This document shows, piece by piece, positions 46,271 to 55,351 of a stretch of 64,000 nucleotides of DNA. The DNA comes from Gnomoniopsis sp. IMI 355080. Lineage: Eukaryota; Ascomycota; Sordariomycetes; Diaporthales; Gnomoniaceae. The stretch covers positions 1 to 64,000 of the forward strand of contig JAPEVC010000032.1 in assembly GCA_027946555.1 (NCBI GenBank), given 5' to 3'. Positions within the stretch are counted from its first letter, which is position 1. Each line of letters starts with the position of its first letter. A model generated the notes under the pieces. The model saw only the letters and a list, made by a program, of their open reading frames with translations. It searched no databases and was not told the origin of the DNA. Made by a program: the position numbers and the translations under genes.

Positions 46271-47780
46271 AGCAATTTGAGATTTGACGAGATGAATGAT
46301 AAGAATTTGTAAATAAGTGAATTCGTCTTTTTTTTCTTGACTATATGATTGAGTAAATGCGAAGTTTGGGAGCAAGATAGGAGGCAATGGGACGCCAAAC
46401 CAAGGGGAACGGGAGCTGTTCCCTTTCAAATAGGTATAAGCTTATCCTAGCAGGAGGACAATGCTCCCTGGCACCGATACCGATACGGTTCCGTCGTCGA
46501 CACCTACTCAATCCTAGCGCGCACCCCCTGAGTAGATCATCCACGGCTGGATGTGAGCGCATACTGACTCCATGACCCGATGGAACTCGGCCAGACCGTA
46601 TTTGGACACCAACAAAGAGACCAGATAAGCGCCACCTGGTCGTATCTGCGAGTCAATATGGAGCATTTCAACCGGGAGTCAGGCGTTGTGCCAGGGCGGG
46701 ACCAAGGCGAGATTGATACCCGACACACCCGTTTCGACGCTCATTATCAACCGTTATCGGGGTCAAGAGAAGGAAGACATCTAGCCTTGGACAACTTCGG
46801 GGTTGGCTCGGGAGCGGGGTTATAAGTATACAGTGCTGAATAATGTGTCAGCTAAGTGGAGCTACGCACGGCTATTGGCTGTTGAGCGGGCAAGTCAGGC
46901 GAGCCTCGTGAGAAAGGGCACGTCGAATGCTAGCACGTGATACAGCGAGAGCCTTCTCTCTGGGGCGACGTTGAACTACGCCCGCAGAAGGACCTAGACC
47001 ACCCACCTTTTTTGCAGCTGTCCCCGACCCTGTCTCTCTTCTCAACTGTGCTGTATGCACGGCATGCACGGCATGAGTAGTGCATGGTTAGTGTTTGGGA
47101 GTAGGCACGAAAGTACCATCCACTGTATACAAGAGCGGCTTGTCGTGCTGAACCTAGTGTCGGGTGACACGTCAGCCGGGTACGGTGAGCTGGGAAATTA
47201 GCCCGCTGAATCGCCAATCCATTGGACTTCCAGGATTGGGATGAGGGGATCGTGATGCTCACCCGCATCCGTTAACGGCATACCCTAGAGAGAGTACCCT
47301 AGGTATAGATAGCAGGTGTGGAGCGAGGGCATTGGTTGAGCTTGGAGATCTCGGCACTTTTGGTGACAACAAGGGCGGAGATAAGCGAATACGTATAAGT
47401 GCTATTTTGGGTTGGCGCGATAGATCATCATGACCACAACGCGGGTGGCGGCTTGGTCCGGGGAAGACCTAGGCAGGCAAAAGATGGGCAATCCATGTCC
47501 GGGTTTTGTCCGAAGACCCCTAATGTATTATTACTGCAGACTGCTACCCCGGACTAAGCACAGTTCACCCACCACCACCTACGGGCATACACCTACTACA
47601 GTGTCTCTATTCCCAGCTATATACGTCCAAAATCACATTGGAAATCATGGGAAAACTCCATCACTCCCTTATTCCCACTGTCCCAACACTACTCTTTCAC
47701 CCTTTTCCCTTTTGACTTTCATAAATCATCCTCTCCTAAAAATCAAGAATCAACAACTAGCAAGAATCACAGACCACATC
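46271..47780. promoter_or_regulatory. divergent promoter region of the betaine-type pair
   Basis: 1.5 kb between the Rieske gene (-) and the dimethylglycine-dehydrogenase-like gene (+). Contains CCGTTATCGG at 46751-46760 (one base off) and a perfect CCGTTAACGG at 47269-47278. The part from about 47550 is C/T-rich and likely leader; it is open in frame with the + strand gene from 47430. Confidence 0.55.
47269..47278. promoter_or_regulatory. CCGTTAACGG palindrome
   Basis: Perfect copy about 500 bp upstream of the dimethylglycine-dehydrogenase-like ATG at 47781, matching the copies upstream of the amine oxidase gene. Confidence 0.5.
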
Positions 47781-50318
47781 ATGGGCTCCGTTGTGTGTCC
47801 CCAAGTAGGCGAGGGCTTAGACAAGCGGGTAGTCATTGTCGGCGCAGGTATTGTCGGCGTCAATGTCGCGGACGAGCTCGTCCAGCGTGGATGGACAGAC
47901 ATTACCGTCATCGAGCAGGGACCTCTGTCCATGCCCGGAGGCTCATCATCACACGCCCCGGGCTTGGTCTTCCAGGCAAATCCCGATAGATCCATGACCA
48001 ATTTTGCAAAGTACACAGTCGAAAAGCTGCTTTCCATCCAAAAGGATGGGCAGAGCTGCTTCAATCAAGTTGGTGGCCTGGAGATCGCCACTACCCCCGC
48101 CCGCCTTGAAGAGCTCAAGCGGAAACACGGGTACGCCCAGTCCTACGGTGTCGAGGCAAGCCTCATTTCCAAGGAAAAGTGCCTCGAGATTCATCCACTG
48201 CTCAAGAGCGGAGATAAAGTTTTGGGTGGCCTGCACATCCCCACTGACGGCCTCGCGCTGGCCGCCCGCGCCGTTCAGATTCTTATTGAGCGTACAAAAG
48301 CCGCTGGCGTGAAGTACTTGGAGCTGACGCCTGTCACCGGCGTGGAGCAGGCGGCGGGAAGTGTGACCGGCGTGACCACATCCAATAATGGCACGATACC
48401 TGCCGATCTTGTCGTCTCGTGTGGTGGCTTTTGGGGCGTCGAGCTCGGCGCCATGGTCGGCCTCAAGGTGCCCCTCGTGCCTATGGCCCATCAATACGCT
48501 AAAACGAGCTCTATGCCGGTGCTCAAGGCGCGTGGTAACCCGGAAGGCAGTGCAACATTGCCCATCCTGCGCTATCAAGACGAGGATCTCTATTACCGCG
48601 AGCATGGGGATAAGCTGGGTATTGGCTACTATGGTCATAAGCCCATGCCCGTGGTCGCGGCGTCCCTCGGCCCAACGCCCAAGGAAGTGGACGAGCATCA
48701 CATGCCCTCGCGCCTCGAATTTACCAAAGAGGACTTCGCCCCGGCTTGGGAACTGACGCAGGACCTTCTTCCCGCCACCAAAGACGCCGAGATTGAAGAT
48801 GGCTTCAACGGCATCTTCTCTTTCACACCTGACGGAGGATCCCTCGTTGGTCCCCACCCCACTCTTGACGGCTTTTTCGTCGCCGAGGCCATCTGGGTAA
48901 CGCACTCAGCCGGGCTGGCGCGGGCAGTTGCTGAGGTGCTCACAACGGGAAAATCGACCTTTGAGCTGGCCTCGTCCGATATTCGCCGCTTTGAAGATGT
49001 TCAGCTTACCGACGCCTATATCCAAGAGACCTCAGCCCAGGGATTTGTGGAGGTATACGACATCATCCACCCGCACCAGCCTAAAGACTCACCGCGTTGC
49101 CTGCGGACGTCGCCCTTCTACCCGAGGCAGGTCGAGAAAGGTGCCTTCTTCCTTGAGGGCGGCGCCTGGGAGCGGCCTCAATGGTACGAGACCAATGCCC
49201 CTCTTCTCAAAACCATGCCTGAGGAGTGGAAGGCTCCTGAGCGCGACGCATGGTCCGCGCGGTACTGGTCGCCCATAGCGGCGGCCGAAGCGTGGAAGAC
49301 ACGTACATCGGTCGCCATGTACGACATGACGCCGCTTCGGCGCCTCGAAGTAAGCGGTCCGGGGGCCGAGGCGCTACTGCAGCGCGTGAGCACGGGCGAC
49401 GTGAGCAAAAAGCCGCTGCCAAAGACAGGCCCGGTGACGTACACGCTCTTCCTGGACGCGCAGGGCGGCGTGCGCTCCGACGTGACGGTGGCACGGATCG
49501 AGACCGACTTGTATCAGGTCGGCTGCAACACGCCCATCGACACCGTATACCTCAAGAGCGAGGCACGGAAGCAGGCGGCTGCGGATCCAACGAAATGGGC
49601 GTACGTCAAGGATATCACGGGTTCCACGTGCTGTATCGGCCTGTGGGGCCCGCGTGCGCGCGAGGTCATCACCAAGGTCAGCGGGGATGATTGGGGCCCG
49701 AAGGCGCTGCGGTACTTCCGGTGCAAGCGAGTCTCTGTGGGCGGCATCCCGGTCACCGCGATGCGGCTGTCCTATGTTGGTGAGCTAGGCTGGGAACTGT
49801 ATGCGTCCGCCGAGTATGGTCTCAAGCTGTGGGACATACTCTCCGCTGCGGGCGAGGAGTTTGGTATCATCGCCGCGGGAAGGCAGGCATTCAACTCACT
49901 GCGCTTAGAGAAGGGTTACAGGTCATGGGGCACCGATATGACGACGGAGCATGACCCATTCCAGTGTGGCCTGGGTTTTGCCGTCAAGATGGACAAGGAG
50001 GGCGGTTTCGTTGGGTCGAAGGCGCTTCAGGGCAAATCAGCCGAGACGAGCAGCAAGAGGCTTCGGTGCCTGACGGTCGATGACGGGACGTCGGTTGTGC
50101 TGGGCAAGGAGCCTGTGATCCATGACAACAGACCTGTGGGATATGTCACCAGTGCAGCGTACGGATACAGTGTCGGCAAGCCCATTGCGTATGCTTGGCT
50201 TCCCGGCTCTATGATCGAAGGAGATGGGGTTGAGATTGAATACTTCGGGCGGAAGATTAAAGCAACAATTGCTTCCGAGCCATTATTCGATCCAAAGATG
50301 GAGCGTTTGCGCGGCTGA
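47781..50318 (+). CDS. dimethylglycine dehydrogenase/sarcosine dehydrogenase-like flavoprotein
   Basis: The single exon encodes 845 residues from ATG at 47781 (MGSVVCPQVG). The frame stays open back to 47430, so a longer form cannot be excluded. Domains: DAO-type FAD domain with VVIVGAGIVGVNVADEL (GAGIVG at 21-26) and GGSSSHAPG, where His58 aligns with the histidine carrying covalent FAD in dimethylglycine dehydrogenase; an FAO_M linker; then a GCV_T (T-protein) fold from about 450 with LSYVGELGWELYASAEYG and AAGRQAFNSLRLEKGYRSWGTDMT; and a GCV_T_C barrel. The GCV_T part binds tetrahydrofolate and captures the methyl group as methylene-THF. Expected reaction: dimethylglycine to sarcosine, or sarcosine to glycine. 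It is placed between the Rieske oxygenase and the rest of the cluster. Confidence 0.9.
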   Translation: MGSVVCPQVGEGLDKRVVIVGAGIVGVNVADELVQRGWTDITVIEQGPLSMPGGSSSHAPGLVFQANPDRSMTNFAKYTVEKLLSIQKDGQSCFNQVGGLEIATTPARLEELKRKHGYAQSYGVEASLISKEKCLEIHPLLKSGDKVLGGLHIPTDGLALAARAVQILIERTKAAGVKYLELTPVTGVEQAAGSVTGVTTSNNGTIPADLVVSCGGFWGVELGAMVGLKVPLVPMAHQYAKTSSMPVLKARGNPEGSATLPILRYQDEDLYYREHGDKLGIGYYGHKPMPVVAASLGPTPKEVDEHHMPSRLEFTKEDFAPAWELTQDLLPATKDAEIEDGFNGIFSFTPDGGSLVGPHPTLDGFFVAEAIWVTHSAGLARAVAEVLTTGKSTFELASSDIRRFEDVQLTDAYIQETSAQGFVEVYDIIHPHQPKDSPRCLRTSPFYPRQVEKGAFFLEGGAWERPQWYETNAPLLKTMPEEWKAPERDAWSARYWSPIAAAEAWKTRTSVAMYDMTPLRRLEVSGPGAEALLQRVSTGDVSKKPLPKTGPVTYTLFLDAQGGVRSDVTVARIETDLYQVGCNTPIDTVYLKSEARKQAAADPTKWAYVKDITGSTCCIGLWGPRAREVITKVSGDDWGPKALRYFRCKRVSVGGIPVTAMRLSYVGELGWELYASAEYGLKLWDILSAAGEEFGIIAAGRQAFNSLRLEKGYRSWGTDMTTEHDPFQCGLGFAVKMDKEGGFVGSKALQGKSAETSSKRLRCLTVDDGTSVVLGKEPVIHDNRPVGYVTSAAYGYSVGKPIAYAWLPGSMIEGDGVEIEYFGRKIKATIASEPLFDPKMERLRG

Positions 50319-51147
50319 TTTGCCATGCATCAAGAAACTGACAACACTTCAATATTTACACTTATCAGGCATCACAGTAACAGACCAAGTCAAGTCTCTG
50401 TCGACGATAGCATTGAGATCCAAGTTTGATATCCTGCAACGAGAATGTCAAGAATAGGCCATCTGACTTGCAGGAGCCTGGAAGTCTTTCATACTGAGCT
50501 AAACGACGATGATCATGGTGTTGTTGACTCCACAACGTGTATTACAATGACTCAATATCATACCTAGGTAGGCAATATCAAGTAGAGTGAAGAACGTACT
50601 GGAATGACATGACCTAGCTAAGCTGGGGATCGACCATGTCATGTGTGTGCATTGTGTGACCAGAAGAGCAGTTCTCACAGTGGATGCGGCCTGACGTCTG
50701 TGTAGGGTATCCTTATAGAGAGCAAAACGCACAAAGTCTTTCGGGGCGTGAAGACCAGAGGCCCAATCTAGTCATGCGGATCGTCCTCACGGCATGTCTA
50801 GAGCGTGAATCTGCATGAAGTGATGTTAAGGCTGCTGTCAACAAACAAAAGTGGTCTGATCGCAATCTAAATTGTTTCGCAGTCTTGAACTTTGAGCTTA
50901 GGCAAGGTTTCTCCGAGGAATAGCATTCTGTTCCAAGAAATACTCCCAGCTTAGCAATCAAGTCAACAGGAGTTTGACACAAAGATGGTTGTAATTCTTG
51001 ATAATTGCCATGCCAAACCAAAGGTAATCATTTCCTCGCAGCCGCGCCTCCAAGAATTGATCTTATTACCTAGGTAAATACTGTTGTCGAGAACGGTGTA
51101 GGAACAGAAATTGATGTATTATATACCTGAGAGTATGGCCATGCCCT
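50319..51147. other. intergenic, convergent 3' ends
   Basis: Holds perfect TACCTAGGTA copies at 50561-50570 and 51067-51076; no gene seen. Confidence 0.5.
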
Positions 51148-52239
51148 CTAGGGCGTCTCGTCTAACTCGTGAATGATACCCTCACGAATACCTTCCATAA
51201 CGACCGGCCACACAGCCAATGCATAGTTCGACTTCCTTCTCAAAATATACTGCAAATTGATACCGTCAAAACGTGCCACAGGTCCCCAGATTGCTTTGAA
51301 AGCATGCAAAAAGTACGTTTGACTAAAGTCTATCTCCCACTCTCGGCCCTTGGCCCGGCTGTACCATCTGTCCGTTGCATTCAATGTGTCCACATTCAAC
51401 TGATCGTCCACGGGGACCGGCTTCTCGCTATCCTCGCGCTCGGAAAAGAGGGCAGAAGCACTGTCGTCCCACCACGAGGTTGGTGCGAATGCCTTCTGGT
51501 CCAGGATGAGCACCTCCCCCGGGACGTACGAGATTCGCTCCGCTATTGGCGTGATCAAGCCGGTGCTGTGGTGCTGCCACTCACCGCTGAACTCGACTGG
51601 CATCTCCCGTCTCATCAAATCCACCAGCGCGGAGTCCTTGGTGGCCATAAAACAGCCATTGTTGATGTTTCCATCGACTTGACGCCCGACGATGGCAGCA
51701 AATCCGGAGTCCAGAAGCGGTGTTGGTGACCGTATTGTAACAACGTCCCAGTCGAGATAGAGTCCGCCATAGATGGCTATTTGCTCCATGCGAACAAAGT
51801 CTGATTTGTGTTCAATACGCTCAATAGGCAATCCGTTGGTAGCAACTGTTGGCGGCGTGACTGAGTTCAACTTGACAACGTTTGGAAAGGCTGTCAAAAC
51901 CTTTCGTGTCCAGGAAGAACCGTGATCGATGGCATGCTCAAGCGAATCTTGGCTGTGGTCGGTGTGAATGAAGATGGTGTCGGGCTTGATAAAGTGATAA
52001 GCCGTGTATAGACAGAGGAAGGATTGGAACGAGAAGTGAAGTTCCGCATTCTCATCTGATTTCAGCTGTACGAGATGCACTATTCGAGGAATTGTTCTCG
52101 TGCGATCAGTTGTTGAAGGTATGCGTTGAAGGTCTTCTCGGTACAAATTTGGACAATAGTAGACAATCAATAGCAACAGCGTGATTGTGACAAGTATGAG
52201 CTTTCGGGTCGGCATCGATCGAAGTGCCGGAGCGGACAT
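51148..52239 (-). CDS. type II membrane glycosyltransferase with DXD sugar-binding motif
   Basis: The single exon encodes 363 residues from ATG at 52239 (MSAPALRSMPTRK). Upstream in-frame ATGs at 52317 and 52473 are possible but add no recognisable sequence. A short cytoplasmic tail is followed by one transmembrane anchor (KLILVTITLLLLIVYYC, about 13-29) and a lumenal catalytic region. The catalytic region contains RTIPRIVHLVQLKSD, HKSDFVRMEQIAIYGGLYLDWDVVTIRSP (DXD as DWD), and NINNGCFMATKDSALVDLM. This is the Gly_transf_sug (OCH1/SUR1-like) pattern of Golgi alpha-glycosyltransferases using nucleotide sugars and Mn2+. N-linked outer-chain or inositol-phosphoceramide mannosylation are known roles in the family. 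The acceptor here is unknown. Confidence 0.8.
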   Translation of the reverse strand: MSAPALRSMPTRKLILVTITLLLLIVYYCPNLYREDLQRIPSTTDRTRTIPRIVHLVQLKSDENAELHFSFQSFLCLYTAYHFIKPDTIFIHTDHSQDSLEHAIDHGSSWTRKVLTAFPNVVKLNSVTPPTVATNGLPIERIEHKSDFVRMEQIAIYGGLYLDWDVVTIRSPTPLLDSGFAAIVGRQVDGNINNGCFMATKDSALVDLMRREMPVEFSGEWQHHSTGLITPIAERISYVPGEVLILDQKAFAPTSWWDDSASALFSEREDSEKPVPVDDQLNVDTLNATDRWYSRAKGREWEIDFSQTYFLHAFKAIWGPVARFDGINLQYILRRKSNYALAVWPVVMEGIREGIIHELDETP

Positions 52240-52887
52240 GATGGCGAAGTCCTGAGGTTTGAATCGTCCTGTTGGAGGCAGCCCGAGGTGAGACTTCAGC
52301 GGGTAGGGAAACTTCATTGAAAATATGCGTGGTAAATGGCAGCAGCGTGACTGAGAACTTGACTTCAGAGACCAACAACTAATTACACCCTTATAGATGA
52401 TCCAGTAAGTTGACTGAAGCCGTACGCACCGGAATATTTTTGGGCAGATCAAACTTTCAGCCAGCATACGCATTCAAATTGTTTGTCGTGGCTCCTCATC
52501 CCTTGCCCCCACGCGCGACAAGCCATGGCGCAGGCCGCTCGAAAAGTTCCAACGAAGGGAGGCTATTACCGCCATTCGACAAATACCACAGATTGCACGT
52601 GCTCTCGAATGAATAATCATATTTGTCTGCGCCTGTTTGGCTCGTGTATGGCCTGCGTTGATGTTGATTCCATGATCAAACATAGCCCTTTTGCCTCATC
52701 GGTAATTCTGACTGCCTGAAACGAAGCGACGACTATCGCGATGCACATTTGCCTGCACCTGTACATCATAATCAATAACGTCTTTATCCACTCAAGACTG
52801 CTCGAAATCCCGTCAATTTTCGGTTGTACAGGAGAAACTCTCGTCGAAGCATGGACATGTGGTGGACCGAAGTTATTCAATTACTCC
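52240..52887. other. intergenic
   Basis: Leader side of the glycosyltransferase gene; the frame is open up to 52473 and may include a longer N-terminus. Nothing else seen. Confidence 0.45.
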
Positions 52888-53330
52888 TCAGCAGCAGCAG
52901 CAATCGTCAACGCCTTTGACACATGCCTCGCAGCATTCGCAGCAGATAAAGCAAGCGCACCTAGGCATTGCACGTTAATATCAAAGTATCATCTTGGTTG
53001 GAAGTATTCAGGCTGAGCAACGTACAAATCGACTGCAAAATGTTAGCCGGGATGCTGCACGCAGCAGGGTGGTAAGACATATGTTATGCCGTTCGATCGA
53101 TACTCACATAAAATACCTCCACCCCTGAGGCCTAGACGAGACTGTTCTGACTTTGGCTCAGACGAGCCCTATGCGGGTAAAATATGAGCAAAGGTGGTCG
53201 ATCGCAAATCGCCTGGCCTAGATTTTTAACGTACCTCTTGCGCTGTTGACGTAGTGGCACTAACAACCGTTGCCGCTGGCAGAGGCGCCATCTGCTCTTG
53301 CGATTGAGGCTGCGCTTGGATTGGTGCCAT
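52888..53330 (-). CDS. CYSTM-like small cysteine-rich protein, four exons
   Basis: Exons: 53330-53235, 53168-53108, 53032-53026 (7 nt) and 52960-52888, with introns of 66, 75 and 65 bp carrying GTACGT, GTGAGT and GTACGT donors. Intron 2 has a GCTAAC branch site. The frame closes to 78 residues. The N-terminus is Gln/Pro/Ala-rich (MAPIQAQPQSQEQMAP), the middle has SRLGLRGGGI, and the C-terminus is packed with cysteines (CACFICCECCEAC ... DDCCCC, eleven Cys in 23 residues). An RGGG block before a Cys-rich, membrane-associating tail is the pattern of small fungal CYSTM-type stress proteins, often palmitoylated at the plasma membrane. The 7-nt exon is required by frame: exon 2 leaves one base and exon 4 needs two. 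Each exon is too short for routine ORF finding, so it is easily missed. Confidence 0.55.
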
Positions 53331-55351
53331 TCTTGATAGTCTTCTGAGAAAGTCTTTTTTGGAGATGAAATTGTTTGAGGTCGGCAATTTGGCTTTGGTA
53401 AGATGACTCAAAAGTACTTGCTTTACAACTATTGCGAACAGCATGGTTGACCTTTTATAGTATATGACCTCTGATGTACAGAAAATCCTAGGCATCCGGG
53501 TATTCGGCATGGGCTGACAGGGGACCAAAACAAGCTTTCTGTCAATCTGGACCTGAATGCCGTTACGAGCTAGTGCTGATTGGTACCTAGGTGAGTACAG
53601 CTTGGAACTACAACGCACCTTTGCAAGTTGGCGGCGCGCCATACATGCCGTATGCCGCACTTACATTACGGTACGTCATGGCCACATTTCAGACGGCGTC
53701 TAGCTATCTCGTCTGGTTTGAAGCACTATCATAGGTGGCCAGGCCCAGTGTGGTTCAATTCCGCGGTTGCTTGAGATTGCTCAGCAAGTAGAGGACGGAT
53801 CATACTCGGGATGAATTCCATCTGTTCGACGTGCACAGCACTTCATCCCATCAGTGAGAGAATTTGTGCAATGCGACCGATTGCACTGTTAAAGTGCATC
53901 AAACTACCTACCTTGGTAGGTATGGTAAATCATCGTGAAAAGGGTTGTTTTGGTGCGAGCGTCTGCTTGCTTTGGCCATCTGCCTTGGGCTCGGCTATCA
54001 CAAGCAGGAAGCATTATACCTGCATTTGCTCATCTTTAATACGGCCCAAAAGTATGTCGGTCAAAGACAGCACAATCCAGATATCAAAGTTTCTCAGAGC
54101 TCAACGGAAGTTAAACATCATCTCGAAATACCCACTACATGTTTTGACTATCTGCTGATGTACCTGAGTAAATAGGTAGCTAGGCGTCACTACTGACATC
54201 TTAGAAGTGCCCATACCATATGCAGGTACAAATCTAGGTATTCTAATTGATTCCTGCTCTTGTTTGTGCTTCCTGTCAGGGGTACCTGGGTATACAACCT
54301 GGAACCCACAGATGCCTGGTGGGTTCGCTTAAATGCATTGGATTGCTGCTGTAAATGTTGGATATGCTGAAGATCGCTGATTTCGTCGTCCCAAAAACTT
54401 AATCGACTGATTTGAGTTAATTCACCTCCGTTGCAAGATTTCCAGGTGCTTGGCCCATGAGCTTGTTCGAGGAGTATCTCCTGTTAAAGCCATGTCAAAG
54501 GAAGTAAGAACAAAAAGAAGAAAACAAAACAAAATTGGCCAATAATATCAATTGCTAGGGCAGGTTGCCGCAGGTACCTGATAAATGCAAGGATCCAATA
54601 TTTGAGTGACTCGCGATGAGCTTCTAAGGTTGATTATCAGTGACTACTAATTTATCAAATTAAAGCTTTGATCGCCTCTTGCGCAGGGTGATGTAAGCGA
54701 CATACCCGGCTTTTGAATCACTCATTACCCGCTCATCACTCTTCTCCAGCATTGAGCTCCTAATATCGCACTCAGGGCGGCTATGCAAACTTACATTAAA
54801 TCTCTCGCCGGGAATAACAACTCTTGCTCCATGGACACTTGAATGCAGCAGCTGTTCAACTTGATGGCATCTGGATGCGGAAGGTTGTACTATAGTATGC
54901 AAAGCACATGATTGAATGAAAATACGAGCTGAGGTTAGCCTTATTAGAGCTGAAGTAATAACCTTAATTAGTGGGCAGTTTAGCTACTTAGGTACCTCCT
55001 ATGGGCTTTAGTTGGCGATCACCGCGGGAACTTCACAATTTACTACCAGGGAACCTTGCTACTTTGGGCAGGTACCTAGGTTCTCCTCCGAGTCGTATCA
55101 TCATCAACCATGCACGAATTGTATCAAATAACGAAATACAGCAGGCGACATAGACTTTGACCCGGTCCGGCCTTACTCGGTACCCCGTGTTGTATTTCAA
55201 TTTGGCCTAGATGCATGAGAGGCACTCATCAGCCTGTCAATCCCATATAAAGCCAAAGTCTCCCTTTTAATCACAAGTATTTGCTGGGGTTCCCACGATA
55301 GGTATTTCCTCTTCCTCCACGCCTTCTCCTCAAACTCATCTCCATTTCACT
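53331..55351. other. intergenic, 2 kb
   Basis: Only short ORFs on both strands. Several imperfect relatives of TACCTAGGTA (for example near 53584, 53907, 54286 and 55073) cluster here. Upstream of 55352 there is a TATA-like element. Confidence 0.5.
55246..55251 (+). promoter_or_regulatory. TATAAA box of the sedolisin gene
   Basis: TATAAA 101 bp before the ATG at 55352, followed by a C/T-rich leader. Position and context fit a core promoter. Confidence 0.5.

Noticed and set aside
53690..53790. TGTGG-TTCAATT-CCGCG, resembling a tRNA T-arm
   Set aside because: No A-box or matching acceptor stem at the right distance upstream.
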